From positions 186,001 through 250,000 of the forward strand of contig NZ_WVTD01000003.1 of the NCBI RefSeq assembly GCF_009856825.1: 64,000 nt of DNA, written 5' to 3'. The notes below the pieces were generated by a model, which was not told where the DNA came from, made no database searches, and was given only the letters and a program-made list of their open reading frames with translations. The DNA is from Novosphingobium silvae (GTDB lineage Bacteria > Pseudomonadota > Alphaproteobacteria > Sphingomonadales > Sphingomonadaceae). Numbering within the stretch: the first letter of the stretch is position 1; each line of letters opens with the position of its first letter. Shown piece after piece: positions 29,742 through 37,279 of the stretch. The position numbers were made by a program, and so were the translations under genes.

Positions 29742-31033
29742 CCGGCACCGATATCGACACCGTCCGGCAGTTCACCGTCGGGCGTGACGACGAGGGCGTG
29801 CGCCTCGACCGCTGGTTCAAGCGCCACCTGCCCAAGGTCGGTTTCGCCATGGTGTCGCGCTGGGCCCGGACGGGGCAGCTGCGCGTCGACGGCAAGCGCG
29901 CCGACGTCGACACGCGCCTGTCCGCCGGGCAGGTCCTTCGCGTTCCGCCCGGAGGCGAGGCGAAGCCGGGCATCGGCTCTGCCGCCCCGCGCCGTGAACT
30001 CACCGAGGAGGAGATTGCCCTCGCCGATTCGATGGTGCTGACCCAGGACCGCGCTGCCATCGTGCTCAACAAGCCGCCCGGCCTCGCCACGCAGGGCGGA
30101 TCGGGCATGAAGGAGCATGTCGACGGCCTGCTCGATGCCTTCGCGGAAAAAGGCCCCCGCCCTCGCCTCGTCCACCGTCTGGACAAGGACACGTCCGGCG
30201 TCCTGCTCATCGCCCGCACACCCGGTAGCGCTGCGTTCTTTTCCAAGCGGTTTTCCGGCCGTACCGCCCGGAAGATCTACTGGGCGCTTGTCGTGGGCGT
30301 GCCCAGCATCAACGATGGCATGATCGAGCTGCCTCTTGCCAAGCAGCCGGGAACCGGCGGCGAGAAGATGCATGTCGACGAGAAGGAAGGCCAGTCCGCA
30401 CGCACCCGTTACCGCGTCATAGACCGCGCCGGCAACCGCGCCGCCTGGGTGGAACTGCACCCGCTGACCGGCCGCACGCATCAGTTGCGCGTGCACATGG
30501 CGGCGATCGGCCACCCGATCGTGGGAGATGGCAAGTACGGCGGGCAGGAGGCATTCCTCACCGGTTCGATCAGCCGCAAGATGCACCTCCACGCGCGGCG
30601 CCTTCACATCGAGCACCCCGATGGCGCACCGCTCGACGTTACCGCGCCGCTGCCCGAACATTTCGCCAACTCGCTGGCGGCGCTCGGTTTCGAGGAGTCC
30701 GACGGGGACGTCGAGCTTGAGACGGCGGCGGAATTCACAAAGGAAGATCGCAAGCGCGCCGCCAAGCAGCACGCGAAGGAATACAGGAAGGAACGCCGGG
30801 GCGAACGCCGCAAGCGCGCGGATAGCCCGTCCGGCCAGTCGAGGCCAGGCCAGCCGAAGCCCGGTCCCTCCAAGCCTGGGAAGGGCCCGGGCAAGCCTGG
30901 CACCAGGAAGCCGGGTGCCAGGCCTGGCGCCGCGACCGCCTCGAAGCCGGGCGGCCGGCCTTCGGGCCGCCCTGCAGGCAGCGGCAAGCCCGCTCCGCGC
31001 AAGCCGGGCGGGGCCCCGCGAGGCCGCGGCTGA
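29738..31033 (+). CDS. RluA-family 23S rRNA pseudouridine synthase (RluC-like) with basic tail
   Basis: 431 residues. Domains: S4 RNA-binding (VRLDRWFKRHLPKVGF to LRVDGKR, residues ~20-55), then the catalytic domain with HRLDKDTSGVLLIA, whose Asp is the nucleophile, and LHPLTGRTHQLRVHMA. The last ~99 residues are a low-complexity basic tail, first Lys/Arg/Glu-rich (KEDRKRAAKQH), then repeated Lys-Pro-Gly and Arg-Pro-Gly units. Ordinary RluC lacks this tail; it may add RNA affinity. The enzyme probably modifies 23S rRNA. It overlaps crcB and the HAD gene. Site specificity (955/2504/2580 in E. coli RluC) cannot be confirmed here. Confidence 0.9.
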   Translation: MTGTDIDTVRQFTVGRDDEGVRLDRWFKRHLPKVGFAMVSRWARTGQLRVDGKRADVDTRLSAGQVLRVPPGGEAKPGIGSAAPRRELTEEEIALADSMVLTQDRAAIVLNKPPGLATQGGSGMKEHVDGLLDAFAEKGPRPRLVHRLDKDTSGVLLIARTPGSAAFFSKRFSGRTARKIYWALVVGVPSINDGMIELPLAKQPGTGGEKMHVDEKEGQSARTRYRVIDRAGNRAAWVELHPLTGRTHQLRVHMAAIGHPIVGDGKYGGQEAFLTGSISRKMHLHARRLHIEHPDGAPLDVTAPLPEHFANSLAALGFEESDGDVELETAAEFTKEDRKRAAKQHAKEYRKERRGERRKRADSPSGQSRPGQPKPGPSKPGKGPGKPGTRKPGARPGAATASKPGGRPSGRPAGSGKPAPRKPGGAPRGRG

Positions 31034-31683
31034 TGAAGCTCGCGGTCTTCGACTGCGACGGCACGCTCGTCGATGGGCAAGCGCCCATCTGCGAGGCGAT
31101 GGAGGCCGCTTTCGCTGCCTTTGCGCTCGATGCCCCATCGCGCGGGGAAATCCGCCGCGCGGTGGGCCTGTCGCTGCCGCAGGCGATCCGCAGTCTGCTG
31201 CCCGGCGCCGACAGCGAGCGCCAGAACGCCATGGCCGAGGTCTACAAGCTCTCGTTCCGCACGGCCCGCGAACAAGGCCGCGTGGCGCAACCGCTTTTTC
31301 CCGGCGTTGAAGATGTGCTTCGGGCTCTGCACGGCGCGGGTTGGACGCTCGGCGTCGCGACGGGAATGTCCGATCGCGGCCTAGGCTTCTGCCTCGAGGC
31401 GAACGGCATCGCCGATCTGTTCGTCACGCGCCAGACCGCCGACCGGCATCCCTCCAAGCCTCACCCCGCCATGCTCGAGGAAGCGCTCTGCGATGCCGGC
31501 GCCCAGTCCGGCCAGGCCGTGATGATTGGCGATACCGTCTACGACATGCGCATGGCCGCCAGCGCGAGCGTCCGGGGTATCGGGGTGGACTGGGGCTACC
31601 ATCATCCGCGCGAACTGCTGGAGGCCGGGGCCGAAGTGGTGGTGGAAAGCCCTGCCCAGCTTCTGGAGCACCTTCTCAAGTGA
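31033..31683 (+). CDS. HAD-family hydrolase (phosphoglycolate phosphatase-like)
   Basis: 216 residues. HAD motif I is FDCDGTLVDG (residues 6-15), with the two catalytic Asp. A cap-1 helical domain follows, then motif II near GVATGMSDRG, the Lys in SKPHPAML, and motif IV GDTVYDMRMA. The sequence fits the Gph/PGP subgroup, which removes phosphate from small metabolites such as 2-phosphoglycolate. Its ATG shares one base with the upstream stop (TGATG) and its stop overlaps the next start (GTGA). The true substrate is not set by sequence. Confidence 0.9.
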   Translation: MKLAVFDCDGTLVDGQAPICEAMEAAFAAFALDAPSRGEIRRAVGLSLPQAIRSLLPGADSERQNAMAEVYKLSFRTAREQGRVAQPLFPGVEDVLRALHGAGWTLGVATGMSDRGLGFCLEANGIADLFVTRQTADRHPSKPHPAMLEEALCDAGAQSGQAVMIGDTVYDMRMAASASVRGIGVDWGYHHPRELLEAGAEVVVESPAQLLEHLLK

Positions 31684-31901
31684 GCGCACGCGAACACGAT
31701 CCGGCCGCCGCACGGTTCGCCATGATCAATGGCACCCGCATACTGGGGGTCGCCTGCGTCGTCGTAGGCATGCTGATGGCGTCGAACCGGCTTTTTGCGA
31801 GCACGCCCGACTGGATCGGCTACGTCCTCATCGTAAACGGGCTGATCGATGCGTTCCTTCTCCCCGCGATCATGGTTCGCAAGTGGCGGACCCCCAAGTA
31901 A
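31680..31901 (+). CDS. Small two-helix membrane protein
   Basis: 73 residues from a GTG that overlaps the HAD stop (GTGA). Two transmembrane segments are evident: ILGVACVVVGMLMASNRLF and WIGYVLIVNGLIDAFLLPAIMV, with a positively charged end (RKWRTPK). I recognise no named family. It is embedded in the same tightly overlapped operon and only 10 bp before the ATP12 gene. Because it has no good ATG, automatic callers may miss it. Confidence 0.75.
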   Translation: MSAREHDPAAARFAMINGTRILGVACVVVGMLMASNRLFASTPDWIGYVLIVNGLIDAFLLPAIMVRKWRTPK

Positions 31902-31911
31902 AGCGGAACAC

Positions 31912-32604
31912 ATGAAGCGTTTCTACAAGCAGGCCGGCGTCGAGCAGGCACAGGACGGATGGCGCGCCGTGCTGGACGGGCGCGGCATACGCACCGCCGG
32001 CGGCCGCGCGCAGATCGTCCCCACACGCGCCCTGGCCCAGGCGCTCGCCGGCGAGTGGTCCTCGCAAGGCGAGACGATCGATCCGGCGCGCTTCCGTTAT
32101 CGCGATCTCGTCGATTTCGCCATCGATGCCGTGGCTCCTTCCCGTGAGACGGTTGCCGCCGAACTGCTTCCCTATGCCGAGACGGACACGCTCTGCTACC
32201 GCGCCGATCCGGACGAGGCGCTCCACAGGCGGCAGGTCGAGGTGTGGGAGCCGCTGCTTTCGGCATTCGAGGAGAGGCTGGACGTATGCTTCGCCCGTAT
32301 CTCGGGTATCATCCACAAGCCGCAGCCCGCCGAAACGCTGGAGCGGCTGCGCACCGAAGTGGGCGTGAAGAGCGATTTCGAGCTGGCAGCGCTGAAGATG
32401 CTCTCCAGCCTCTCGGCATCGCTCGTCATCGCGCTGGAGGCGATCCGCCCGGATGCCGATGCCGAGGCGCTCTGGAAGGCTGCGGAACTGGAGGCGGACT
32501 GGCAGGTCGAACTCTGGGGCGAAGACTGGGAAGCCGCCGAGCGACGCGGCGCAAGGTTCGAGGCCTTCATCCTGGCCATGAAATTCGCCCAGCTCTCGCG
32601 CTGA
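31912..32604 (+). CDS. ATP12-family F1-ATPase assembly chaperone
   Basis: 230 residues from MKRFYKQAGVEQ. The sequence shows the ATP12 pattern: WRAVLDGRGIRTAGG, ALAGEWSSQGETIDPA, then LCYRADPDEALHRRQVEVWEPLL and the ending WGEDWEAAERR. In mitochondria ATP12 binds the F1 alpha subunit during assembly. Bacterial homologues are essentially restricted to alphaproteobacteria, which supports the taxonomic reading of this window. It is the last gene of the crcB operon and is followed by a strong terminator. Confidence 0.92.
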   Translation: MKRFYKQAGVEQAQDGWRAVLDGRGIRTAGGRAQIVPTRALAQALAGEWSSQGETIDPARFRYRDLVDFAIDAVAPSRETVAAELLPYAETDTLCYRADPDEALHRRQVEVWEPLLSAFEERLDVCFARISGIIHKPQPAETLERLRTEVGVKSDFELAALKMLSSLSASLVIALEAIRPDADAEALWKAAELEADWQVELWGEDWEAAERRGARFEAFILAMKFAQLSR

Positions 32605-32630
32605 ACCGGCCGGTCAATCAACCCTAAAGC

Positions 32631-32668
32631 AAAAGGCTCGCAACCGACCAAGCGGCGCGAGCCTTTTT
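32631..32668. terminator. Bidirectional terminator between the ATP12 gene and an OMP gene
   Basis: AAAAGGCTCGC pairs with GCGAGCCTTTT across a 15-base loop. T runs occur at the end on the plus strand and, through the AAAA, on the minus strand. It lies between convergent genes. Confidence 0.85.
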
Positions 32669-32713
32669 GCGGAAGGGGCACCTGCGGTGCACCCTTCCCT
32701 AATCATCGGGCAA

Positions 32714-33307
32714 TCAGAACTTCGCGCCGAGAGCGACCATGCCGTTATGGCGGCTCACGCCCATTTCGTAGTTCGAGTAACGGTACTCGGCCTTCACAAA
32801 GAACTTCTCGTTCAGCGCGTGCTCGTAGCCAGCCCCCAGGCGGAACCCGTCGAGGTCGGAGTGCGCCTTCACGCCGCCGATGTCGACGCCGTAATAGTCG
32901 CCGATGGCATCGAGGCTGTCGCCCGAATACGACAGTTCAGCGCGTGCGTTGGCGTAGCCGCCCATCAGGTAGAGCTTGCCCTGCGGTCCGACGGCGGTGC
33001 CCACGCGGATCAGCGCGGCAACGTCGCGGCCCGCCTCCAGGCATGCCTTGTCACCCGCCTCGGCAACGTCGCGCACGCACCACTTCGTGGCGCTGTCCGC
33101 ATAAGTCGCCTGCACGCCAACGAACATCCCGCTGGACAGCGGCATGTCGTAGCCGATTGTGCCCCCATAGCCGATGTCGGTCTTGGAATCGCCCTCGGCC
33201 GAGACCACGTCCAGGCCGGTTTCAACCTGCACGAAGGCCTGTGCGTTGGCGGCGGCAGGGGCGACGAACAGCGAGGCAGCCGCGATCATCGGTGCGAGGG
33301 TCTTCAT
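32714..33307 (-). CDS. Small outer membrane beta-barrel protein (Omp25/opacity-like)
   Basis: 197 residues. A signal peptide ends at AAANAQA (residue ~24). The mature part has alternating strands with aromatic girdles, for example IGYGGTIGYDMPLSSGMFVGVQATYAD and KLYLMGGYANARAEL, and closes FFVKAEYRYSNYEMG to the final ALGAKF. The size suits an 8-strand barrel of the porin-opacity class. Two Cys residues in the middle (WCVRD and KACLE) may form a loop disulphide. The function is structural or unknown. A TGTGTC-N6-GACACA palindrome lies 117 bp upstream. Confidence 0.87.
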   Translation of the reverse strand: MKTLAPMIAAASLFVAPAAANAQAFVQVETGLDVVSAEGDSKTDIGYGGTIGYDMPLSSGMFVGVQATYADSATKWCVRDVAEAGDKACLEAGRDVAALIRVGTAVGPQGKLYLMGGYANARAELSYSGDSLDAIGDYYGVDIGGVKAHSDLDGFRLGAGYEHALNEKFFVKAEYRYSNYEMGVSRHNGMVALGAKF

Positions 33308-33423
33308 GGTATTCTCCTGCGAATTTCTTGAGCCGCCGTCGAGTGCAGCGGGAAGCGCGCCTTAGCGGCCCGGAAATTGCAGGCAAGTCAAAGAGATGGC
33401 CTGAACTGTCATCAAAGGTTCAT

Positions 33424-33441
33424 TGTGTCTGAAAGGACACA
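33424..33441. promoter_or_regulatory. 18-bp palindrome TGTGTC-N6-GACACA upstream of the OMP gene
   Basis: Perfect 6-bp arms with a 6-base spacer (TGAAAG), in the 183-bp gap between the lipoprotein stop (33491) and the OMP start. The dyad has the same 6-6-6 geometry as TGTGAC-N6-GTCACA at 59747. It could be an operator for the OMP gene or a feature of the lipoprotein transcript's 3' end. Confidence 0.35.
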
Positions 33442-33490
33442 TTGAAGGTGGTGTAGCGCGAGGAAGCTTAGTCTCACGCTACCGAGAGGC

Positions 33491-34138
33491 TCAGCCCTTG
33501 ATCCAGTCGGCGACCTGACGGGCGACGTCGTTGGCCGCGGTGTTCAGTGCGGTGCCGACTGGCCTCGCTTTGGGCTCCACGTTGGAGACGACGGCCTCGA
33601 ACCGGCGGGTCTGGATCGGACCTGCGCCCCGATCGGTGCGCATGGCATCGAAGCGGACGACAACGGCGCTTTTCTGCGCATCGTAACCCATCTGGATCAG
33701 GCGGCCACCGATGAGAGTCCTCCCGGTGACTTCGAAGTCTCCGCCTTCCACCACCAGCTGGCCGGTGCGGGCGCGCAGCGTTTCGGCGAGGAGGGAGCGG
33801 AACTGACGCGTGGGCTTCTCGATCCAGAGCGCATCCTTGAGGTACGAGACGCTGGAGGCATCGACGATGACCGGCACGCGCAGCACGTCGAGCCCGCGAT
33901 CCGCTTCGGGATCGAGCACGACGATCGCCTCGCTCAGTTGCGCACTGGCAACCGCTCCCGCCGGCGAAGTCTCGGCGGCGGTCAGGCGAAGCAGCTCATC
34001 GGGCGGCTTGGTGCCAAGGCTGACGCAGCCCGAAAGCGTGAGGGCGGCGGCGATCGCCATGAAGCCGGCTTTCCGGACCGGCCTCGGGCCGAGGCTGCGC
34101 AGGCGGTACATCGCGGTTCCCATCGTCGTCCCCATCAA
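33491..34138 (-). CDS. ABC-type transport auxiliary lipoprotein (Mla operon)
   Basis: Up to 215 residues. The lipobox LTLSGC follows a hydrophobic stretch (FMAIAAALTLSG), so the protein is a lipoprotein facing the periplasm. The mature body has RLRAAETSP-like start, PVIVDASSVSYLKDALWIEKPTRQFRSLLAETL, and GGRLIQMGYD, the pattern of the PqiC/ABC-auxiliary lipoprotein family. It is last in an operon of MlaE, MlaF and MlaD-type genes and overlaps the MlaD gene by 4 bases. It probably forms the outer membrane end of a trans-periplasmic lipid path. The first of several nearby Met codons is used here; a later one (MYRLRS) is possible. Confidence 0.87.
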   Translation of the reverse strand: MMGTTMGTAMYRLRSLGPRPVRKAGFMAIAAALTLSGCVSLGTKPPDELLRLTAAETSPAGAVASAQLSEAIVVLDPEADRGLDVLRVPVIVDASSVSYLKDALWIEKPTRQFRSLLAETLRARTGQLVVEGGDFEVTGRTLIGGRLIQMGYDAQKSAVVVRFDAMRTDRGAGPIQTRRFEAVVSNVEPKARPVGTALNTAANDVARQVADWIKG

Positions 34139-35073
34139 GGCTTGTAGTCGGGCAGCTTCTGCCCCTTCAGCAGCGCGCCCGCACCCTGCTCGTCGATCTT
34201 CTCGGTCACGCTGCGCAAGGCCTTGCTGGTGGCCCGAAGGTCACGGATAGCGGCTTCGGCGGCGGGAAGCGTCTGCTGCGACACCTGGTCGAGCGCGGGT
34301 TGAGCGTGCTGCATCGTGCGGTCAAGCTGCTCCATCGACTTCTGCGCGGAGGCCAGCGTCCGGCGCAACTGGTCGGCAAGCGAGCTGCCCTCGTCGCCCA
34401 GCAGATCGTCGGCCTTGTGCGCCACGCCCTCGAACGCCGCCAACGTCCGCGTGGCCTGAGCGAGGCTGCCGCGCATCTCGACCATAGTGGCGCGCAGCTC
34501 GGGCGTCGCCTGCGAGATGTCGCGCGTCATCTTGTTGGTGTTGGCAAGGATTCCGGTGATCGAGCGACGGTTCTCGTCGCTGAGCAGCTGGTTCAGGTTC
34601 TCGGTCAGAGTGGCCAGGCGCTCGAGCAGCAGCGGCGCGTTGGAGAGTATCTCGCCAAAGCCACCCCGCTTCGTCGGGATGACGGGTACGCCCTCGGGCC
34701 CCGGCTCCGTCAGCAGCGGCGCACCCTTGACCGCGCCTTCGAGCTGGATGTCGGACACGCCGGTGAAGCTTGCCTGGATCGTGGCGGTCGTGCCGACGGT
34801 GATCGGCACCTTCTCGTCCACCTTGACGCGCACGCGCACGAAGCTGGGATCCTGAGGCCACAGCTCGATCTTGGTCACCTGCCCGGACGGCACCCCTGCG
34901 TAAGCGACCTCGGAGCCCCTGGCGAGGCCGTCGACCGATTGCTTGAAGAAGATGTCATATTCGTTCTGGGAGCCTTCGTTCAGCCGCGCGATCCAGATGA
35001 CGAACGCGGCGAGCGCGGCCAGCAGCAACAGCGTGACGATCCCGACCCAGACGTGATTGGCCCGTGTTTCCAT
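34135..35073 (-). CDS. mlaD: MCE/MlaD-family lipid-binding subunit
   Basis: 312 residues. One N-terminal transmembrane helix (WVGIVTLLLLAALAAFVIWIA) is followed by the MCE domain: YDIFFKQSVDGLARGSEVAYAGVPSGQVTKIEL, then TVGTTATIQASFTGVSDIQLEG. The C-terminal part is a long amphipathic helical region (TLTENLNQLLSDENRRS to ALRSVTEKID), which in related proteins forms a tunnel or needle. It binds and passes phospholipid in the periplasm. It lies 8 bp after the ATPase gene. Confidence 0.92.
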   Translation of the reverse strand: METRANHVWVGIVTLLLLAALAAFVIWIARLNEGSQNEYDIFFKQSVDGLARGSEVAYAGVPSGQVTKIELWPQDPSFVRVRVKVDEKVPITVGTTATIQASFTGVSDIQLEGAVKGAPLLTEPGPEGVPVIPTKRGGFGEILSNAPLLLERLATLTENLNQLLSDENRRSITGILANTNKMTRDISQATPELRATMVEMRGSLAQATRTLAAFEGVAHKADDLLGDEGSSLADQLRRTLASAQKSMEQLDRTMQHAQPALDQVSQQTLPAAEAAIRDLRATSKALRSVTEKIDEQGAGALLKGQKLPDYKP

Positions 35074-35081
35074 CGCTGTGC

Positions 35082-36008
35082 CTATGCCCCTGTTCCGCCG
35101 GGCCTGTTCGTGCCGGCCCCTGGCTCCTCGTACGAGGTCGAAGATGTGTCAACGGCCGGTCTGGCCTCGTGTTCCGGCGAGACCGCCGGATCGTCCTTCG
35201 CGGCGAGCGCCGCACGACCGCGCGGGCCGTTGAAGTATTCCTGTATCCACGGATGGTCGAGCGCCAGCAGCTCCGGAATGGTGCCTACTGCGATCACCTG
35301 CCGGTCCGCCAGCACCGCCACGCGGTCGCAGATGGCGTAGAGCGTGTCGAGATCGTGGGTTATGAGAAAGACCGTCAGCCCCAGCGTCTCCTTGAGCTCG
35401 CGAGTCAGGCTGTCGAACGCGGCCGCGCCGATCGGGTCGAGCCCGGCCGTGGGTTCGTCCAGGAACAGCAGCTCGGGGTCGAGCGCAAGCGCACGGGCGA
35501 GGCCGGCGCGTTTTCTCATGCCGCCCGAAAGCTCGTTCGGATACTTGAATGCCGCTTCCTCGGCGAGGCCGGAAAGGCGAACCTTGAAGCGCGCGATGTC
35601 GCTGCGCAGGTCGTCGGTGATTTCCGGGAAGAACTGCCGAAGCGGGACCTCGACGTTCTCGCCGACGGTCAGCGTCGAGAACAGGGCCCCTCCCTGGAAC
35701 AGCACGCCCCAGCGGGAACGCAGGTCGACGTCGTCTTCCTCGCTTGCATCGCCGATCCTGTGGCCAAGCACGGTGATCTCACCCGCCGCCGGCTGCTGCA
35801 ATCCGATGATGGAGCGCATCAGCACCGATTTGCCGGTGCCAGACCCGCCCACGACGCCCAGGATCTCTCCCTTGCGGACTTCCAGCGAGAGGTCTTCGTG
35901 AATGACATGGTCACCAAAGACATTGCGCAGGCCCTTCACGACGATGGGATGGTCACCCGTCGTCGTGGTCGCCCGGTCTTCGGCCCGTTCCTGCGGAAGG
36001 TCGCTCAT
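35082..36008 (-). CDS. mlaF: Mla-type ABC transporter ATP-binding subunit
   Basis: 308 residues from [11 protein letters not shown]. Walker A is VGGSGTGKSVLM, the signature is LSGGMRKRAGLARAL, and Walker B is ELLFLDEPTAGLDP; the H-loop is FLITHDLD. The QGGALFSTLTVGENV segment is typical of MlaF. A C-terminal tail of about 40 residues, rich in Pro/Ser/Thr (RPAVDTSSTSYEEPG), exceeds E. coli MlaF and may correspond to the dimer handshake extension. The start overlaps the permease stop (ATGA). It powers lipid transport between the membranes. Confidence 0.93.
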   Translation of the reverse strand: MSDLPQERAEDRATTTTGDHPIVVKGLRNVFGDHVIHEDLSLEVRKGEILGVVGGSGTGKSVLMRSIIGLQQPAAGEITVLGHRIGDASEEDDVDLRSRWGVLFQGGALFSTLTVGENVEVPLRQFFPEITDDLRSDIARFKVRLSGLAEEAAFKYPNELSGGMRKRAGLARALALDPELLFLDEPTAGLDPIGAAAFDSLTRELKETLGLTVFLITHDLDTLYAICDRVAVLADRQVIAVGTIPELLALDHPWIQEYFNGPRGRAALAAKDDPAVSPEHEARPAVDTSSTSYEEPGAGTNRPGGTGA

Positions 36009-37120
36009 TCCCAACCGATCTTCGTGAAGAACACGGCGAAGAACGCGTCGAGCACGATCACCGTGAAGATCGCGGTGACGACCGCCTGGGTCGTGCGCGC
36101 GCCCACTTCCTCGGCATTGGAGGTCACCTGCATGCCCTGATAGCATCCCGCCAGCGCCACGATCAGCGCGAACACCGGCGCCTTGATCAGGCCGACCCAC
36201 ACGTCGGTGATCGGCACCACTTCCTGGGTGCGCTGGAGGAAGCTCCAGAACGGAATGTCGAGCGCGAAGTTCGAGATGAAGGCACCGCCGATGATGGCGA
36301 GGATCGTGGAGTAGAAGCCGAGCAACGGCATCATCAGCATCGAGGCGAGCACGCGCGGGACCACGAGGGCCTGCATCGGCGAGACCCCGATGGTGCGCAT
36401 GGCGTCCACTTCCTCGGTGAGCTTCATGGTGCCGATCTGCGCCGCGAAGGCCGAGCCCGAACGACCGGCCACCATGATCGAGGTCATCAGGATGCCCAGT
36501 TCGCGCATGGAGAGGCGGCCGGTCAGGTTGATGGTGTAGATCTCGGCGCCGAACTGCGCGAGCTGCACCGCGCCCTGCTGCGCGATCACGATGCCGATGA
36601 GGAAGCTCATCAGGCCGATGATCCACAGCGAGTTCACGCCCACGTACTGCATGTGGAACACGAGCGCCGTGCCGCGAAGGCGCGAAGGCCGGCGGATGAC
36701 CTGGCCGAATGCCAGCATCAGTTCGCCAAGGAACCCCAGCATCTTGAACAGCCCGTCGCCCCAGTTCGAGACGAGTTCGCCCAACTCCGCCACCGTGCGC
36801 GTAGGCAGCGACCGGGGCGGCTCGGGCTTGGCTTCCGGGGTGTCGATGTCGCCGAGCGCGGCGAACAGGCGCCGGGCCTGCTCGCTCTCTCCCGTGATCT
36901 CCAGGCCGCGATCATTCGCATACTTGCGCACCAGCCATGCGCCGGTGGTGTCGATGTCGGTGACGCCGGACATGTCGATGCGGGTGAAGTCGCCGTGGAG
37001 CGCCCCCAGCTTCGCATCGAGGTTACCGATGGAATTGACACGCAGCGGCCCCCTTAGCGTCAGGACATGGTCCGCGCCTTCGTCGTTTTCCGACAGGGTG
37101 AAATCTGCCCATTCCTGCAT
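36005..37120 (-). CDS. mlaE: MlaE-family permease with N-terminal STAS domain
   Basis: 371 residues from [10 protein letters not shown]. The first ~95 residues resemble a STAS domain ([39 protein letters not shown]), absent from E. coli MlaE, where MlaB is separate; fusion here makes a distinct mlaB unnecessary. The rest is the permease: [55 protein letters not shown] with the conserved coupling-helix Glu pair, and four more helices to the C terminus (FFTKIGWE). It is first in a four-gene operon; valS is divergent with 159 bp between. Confidence 0.93.
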   Translation of the reverse strand: MQEWADFTLSENDEGADHVLTLRGPLRVNSIGNLDAKLGALHGDFTRIDMSGVTDIDTTGAWLVRKYANDRGLEITGESEQARRLFAALGDIDTPEAKPEPPRSLPTRTVAELGELVSNWGDGLFKMLGFLGELMLAFGQVIRRPSRLRGTALVFHMQYVGVNSLWIIGLMSFLIGIVIAQQGAVQLAQFGAEIYTINLTGRLSMRELGILMTSIMVAGRSGSAFAAQIGTMKLTEEVDAMRTIGVSPMQALVVPRVLASMLMMPLLGFYSTILAIIGGAFISNFALDIPFWSFLQRTQEVVPITDVWVGLIKAPVFALIVALAGCYQGMQVTSNAEEVGARTTQAVVTAIFTVIVLDAFFAVFFTKIGWE

Positions 37121-37279
37121 GATCGCTCGTATCGTGGAAAAACGATGGACCGGCAAGAGGTTCCACGGCGGCGACGAATTGTTGCCGAAGTGCGTCTTCG
37201 CCCCCGCCCGTGGCTGTCGGCAATCGTCCGGCAAGGTACTTCTTGCGCGCAATCCCGGCCGCTGGCAAAGCGCCGCGCC

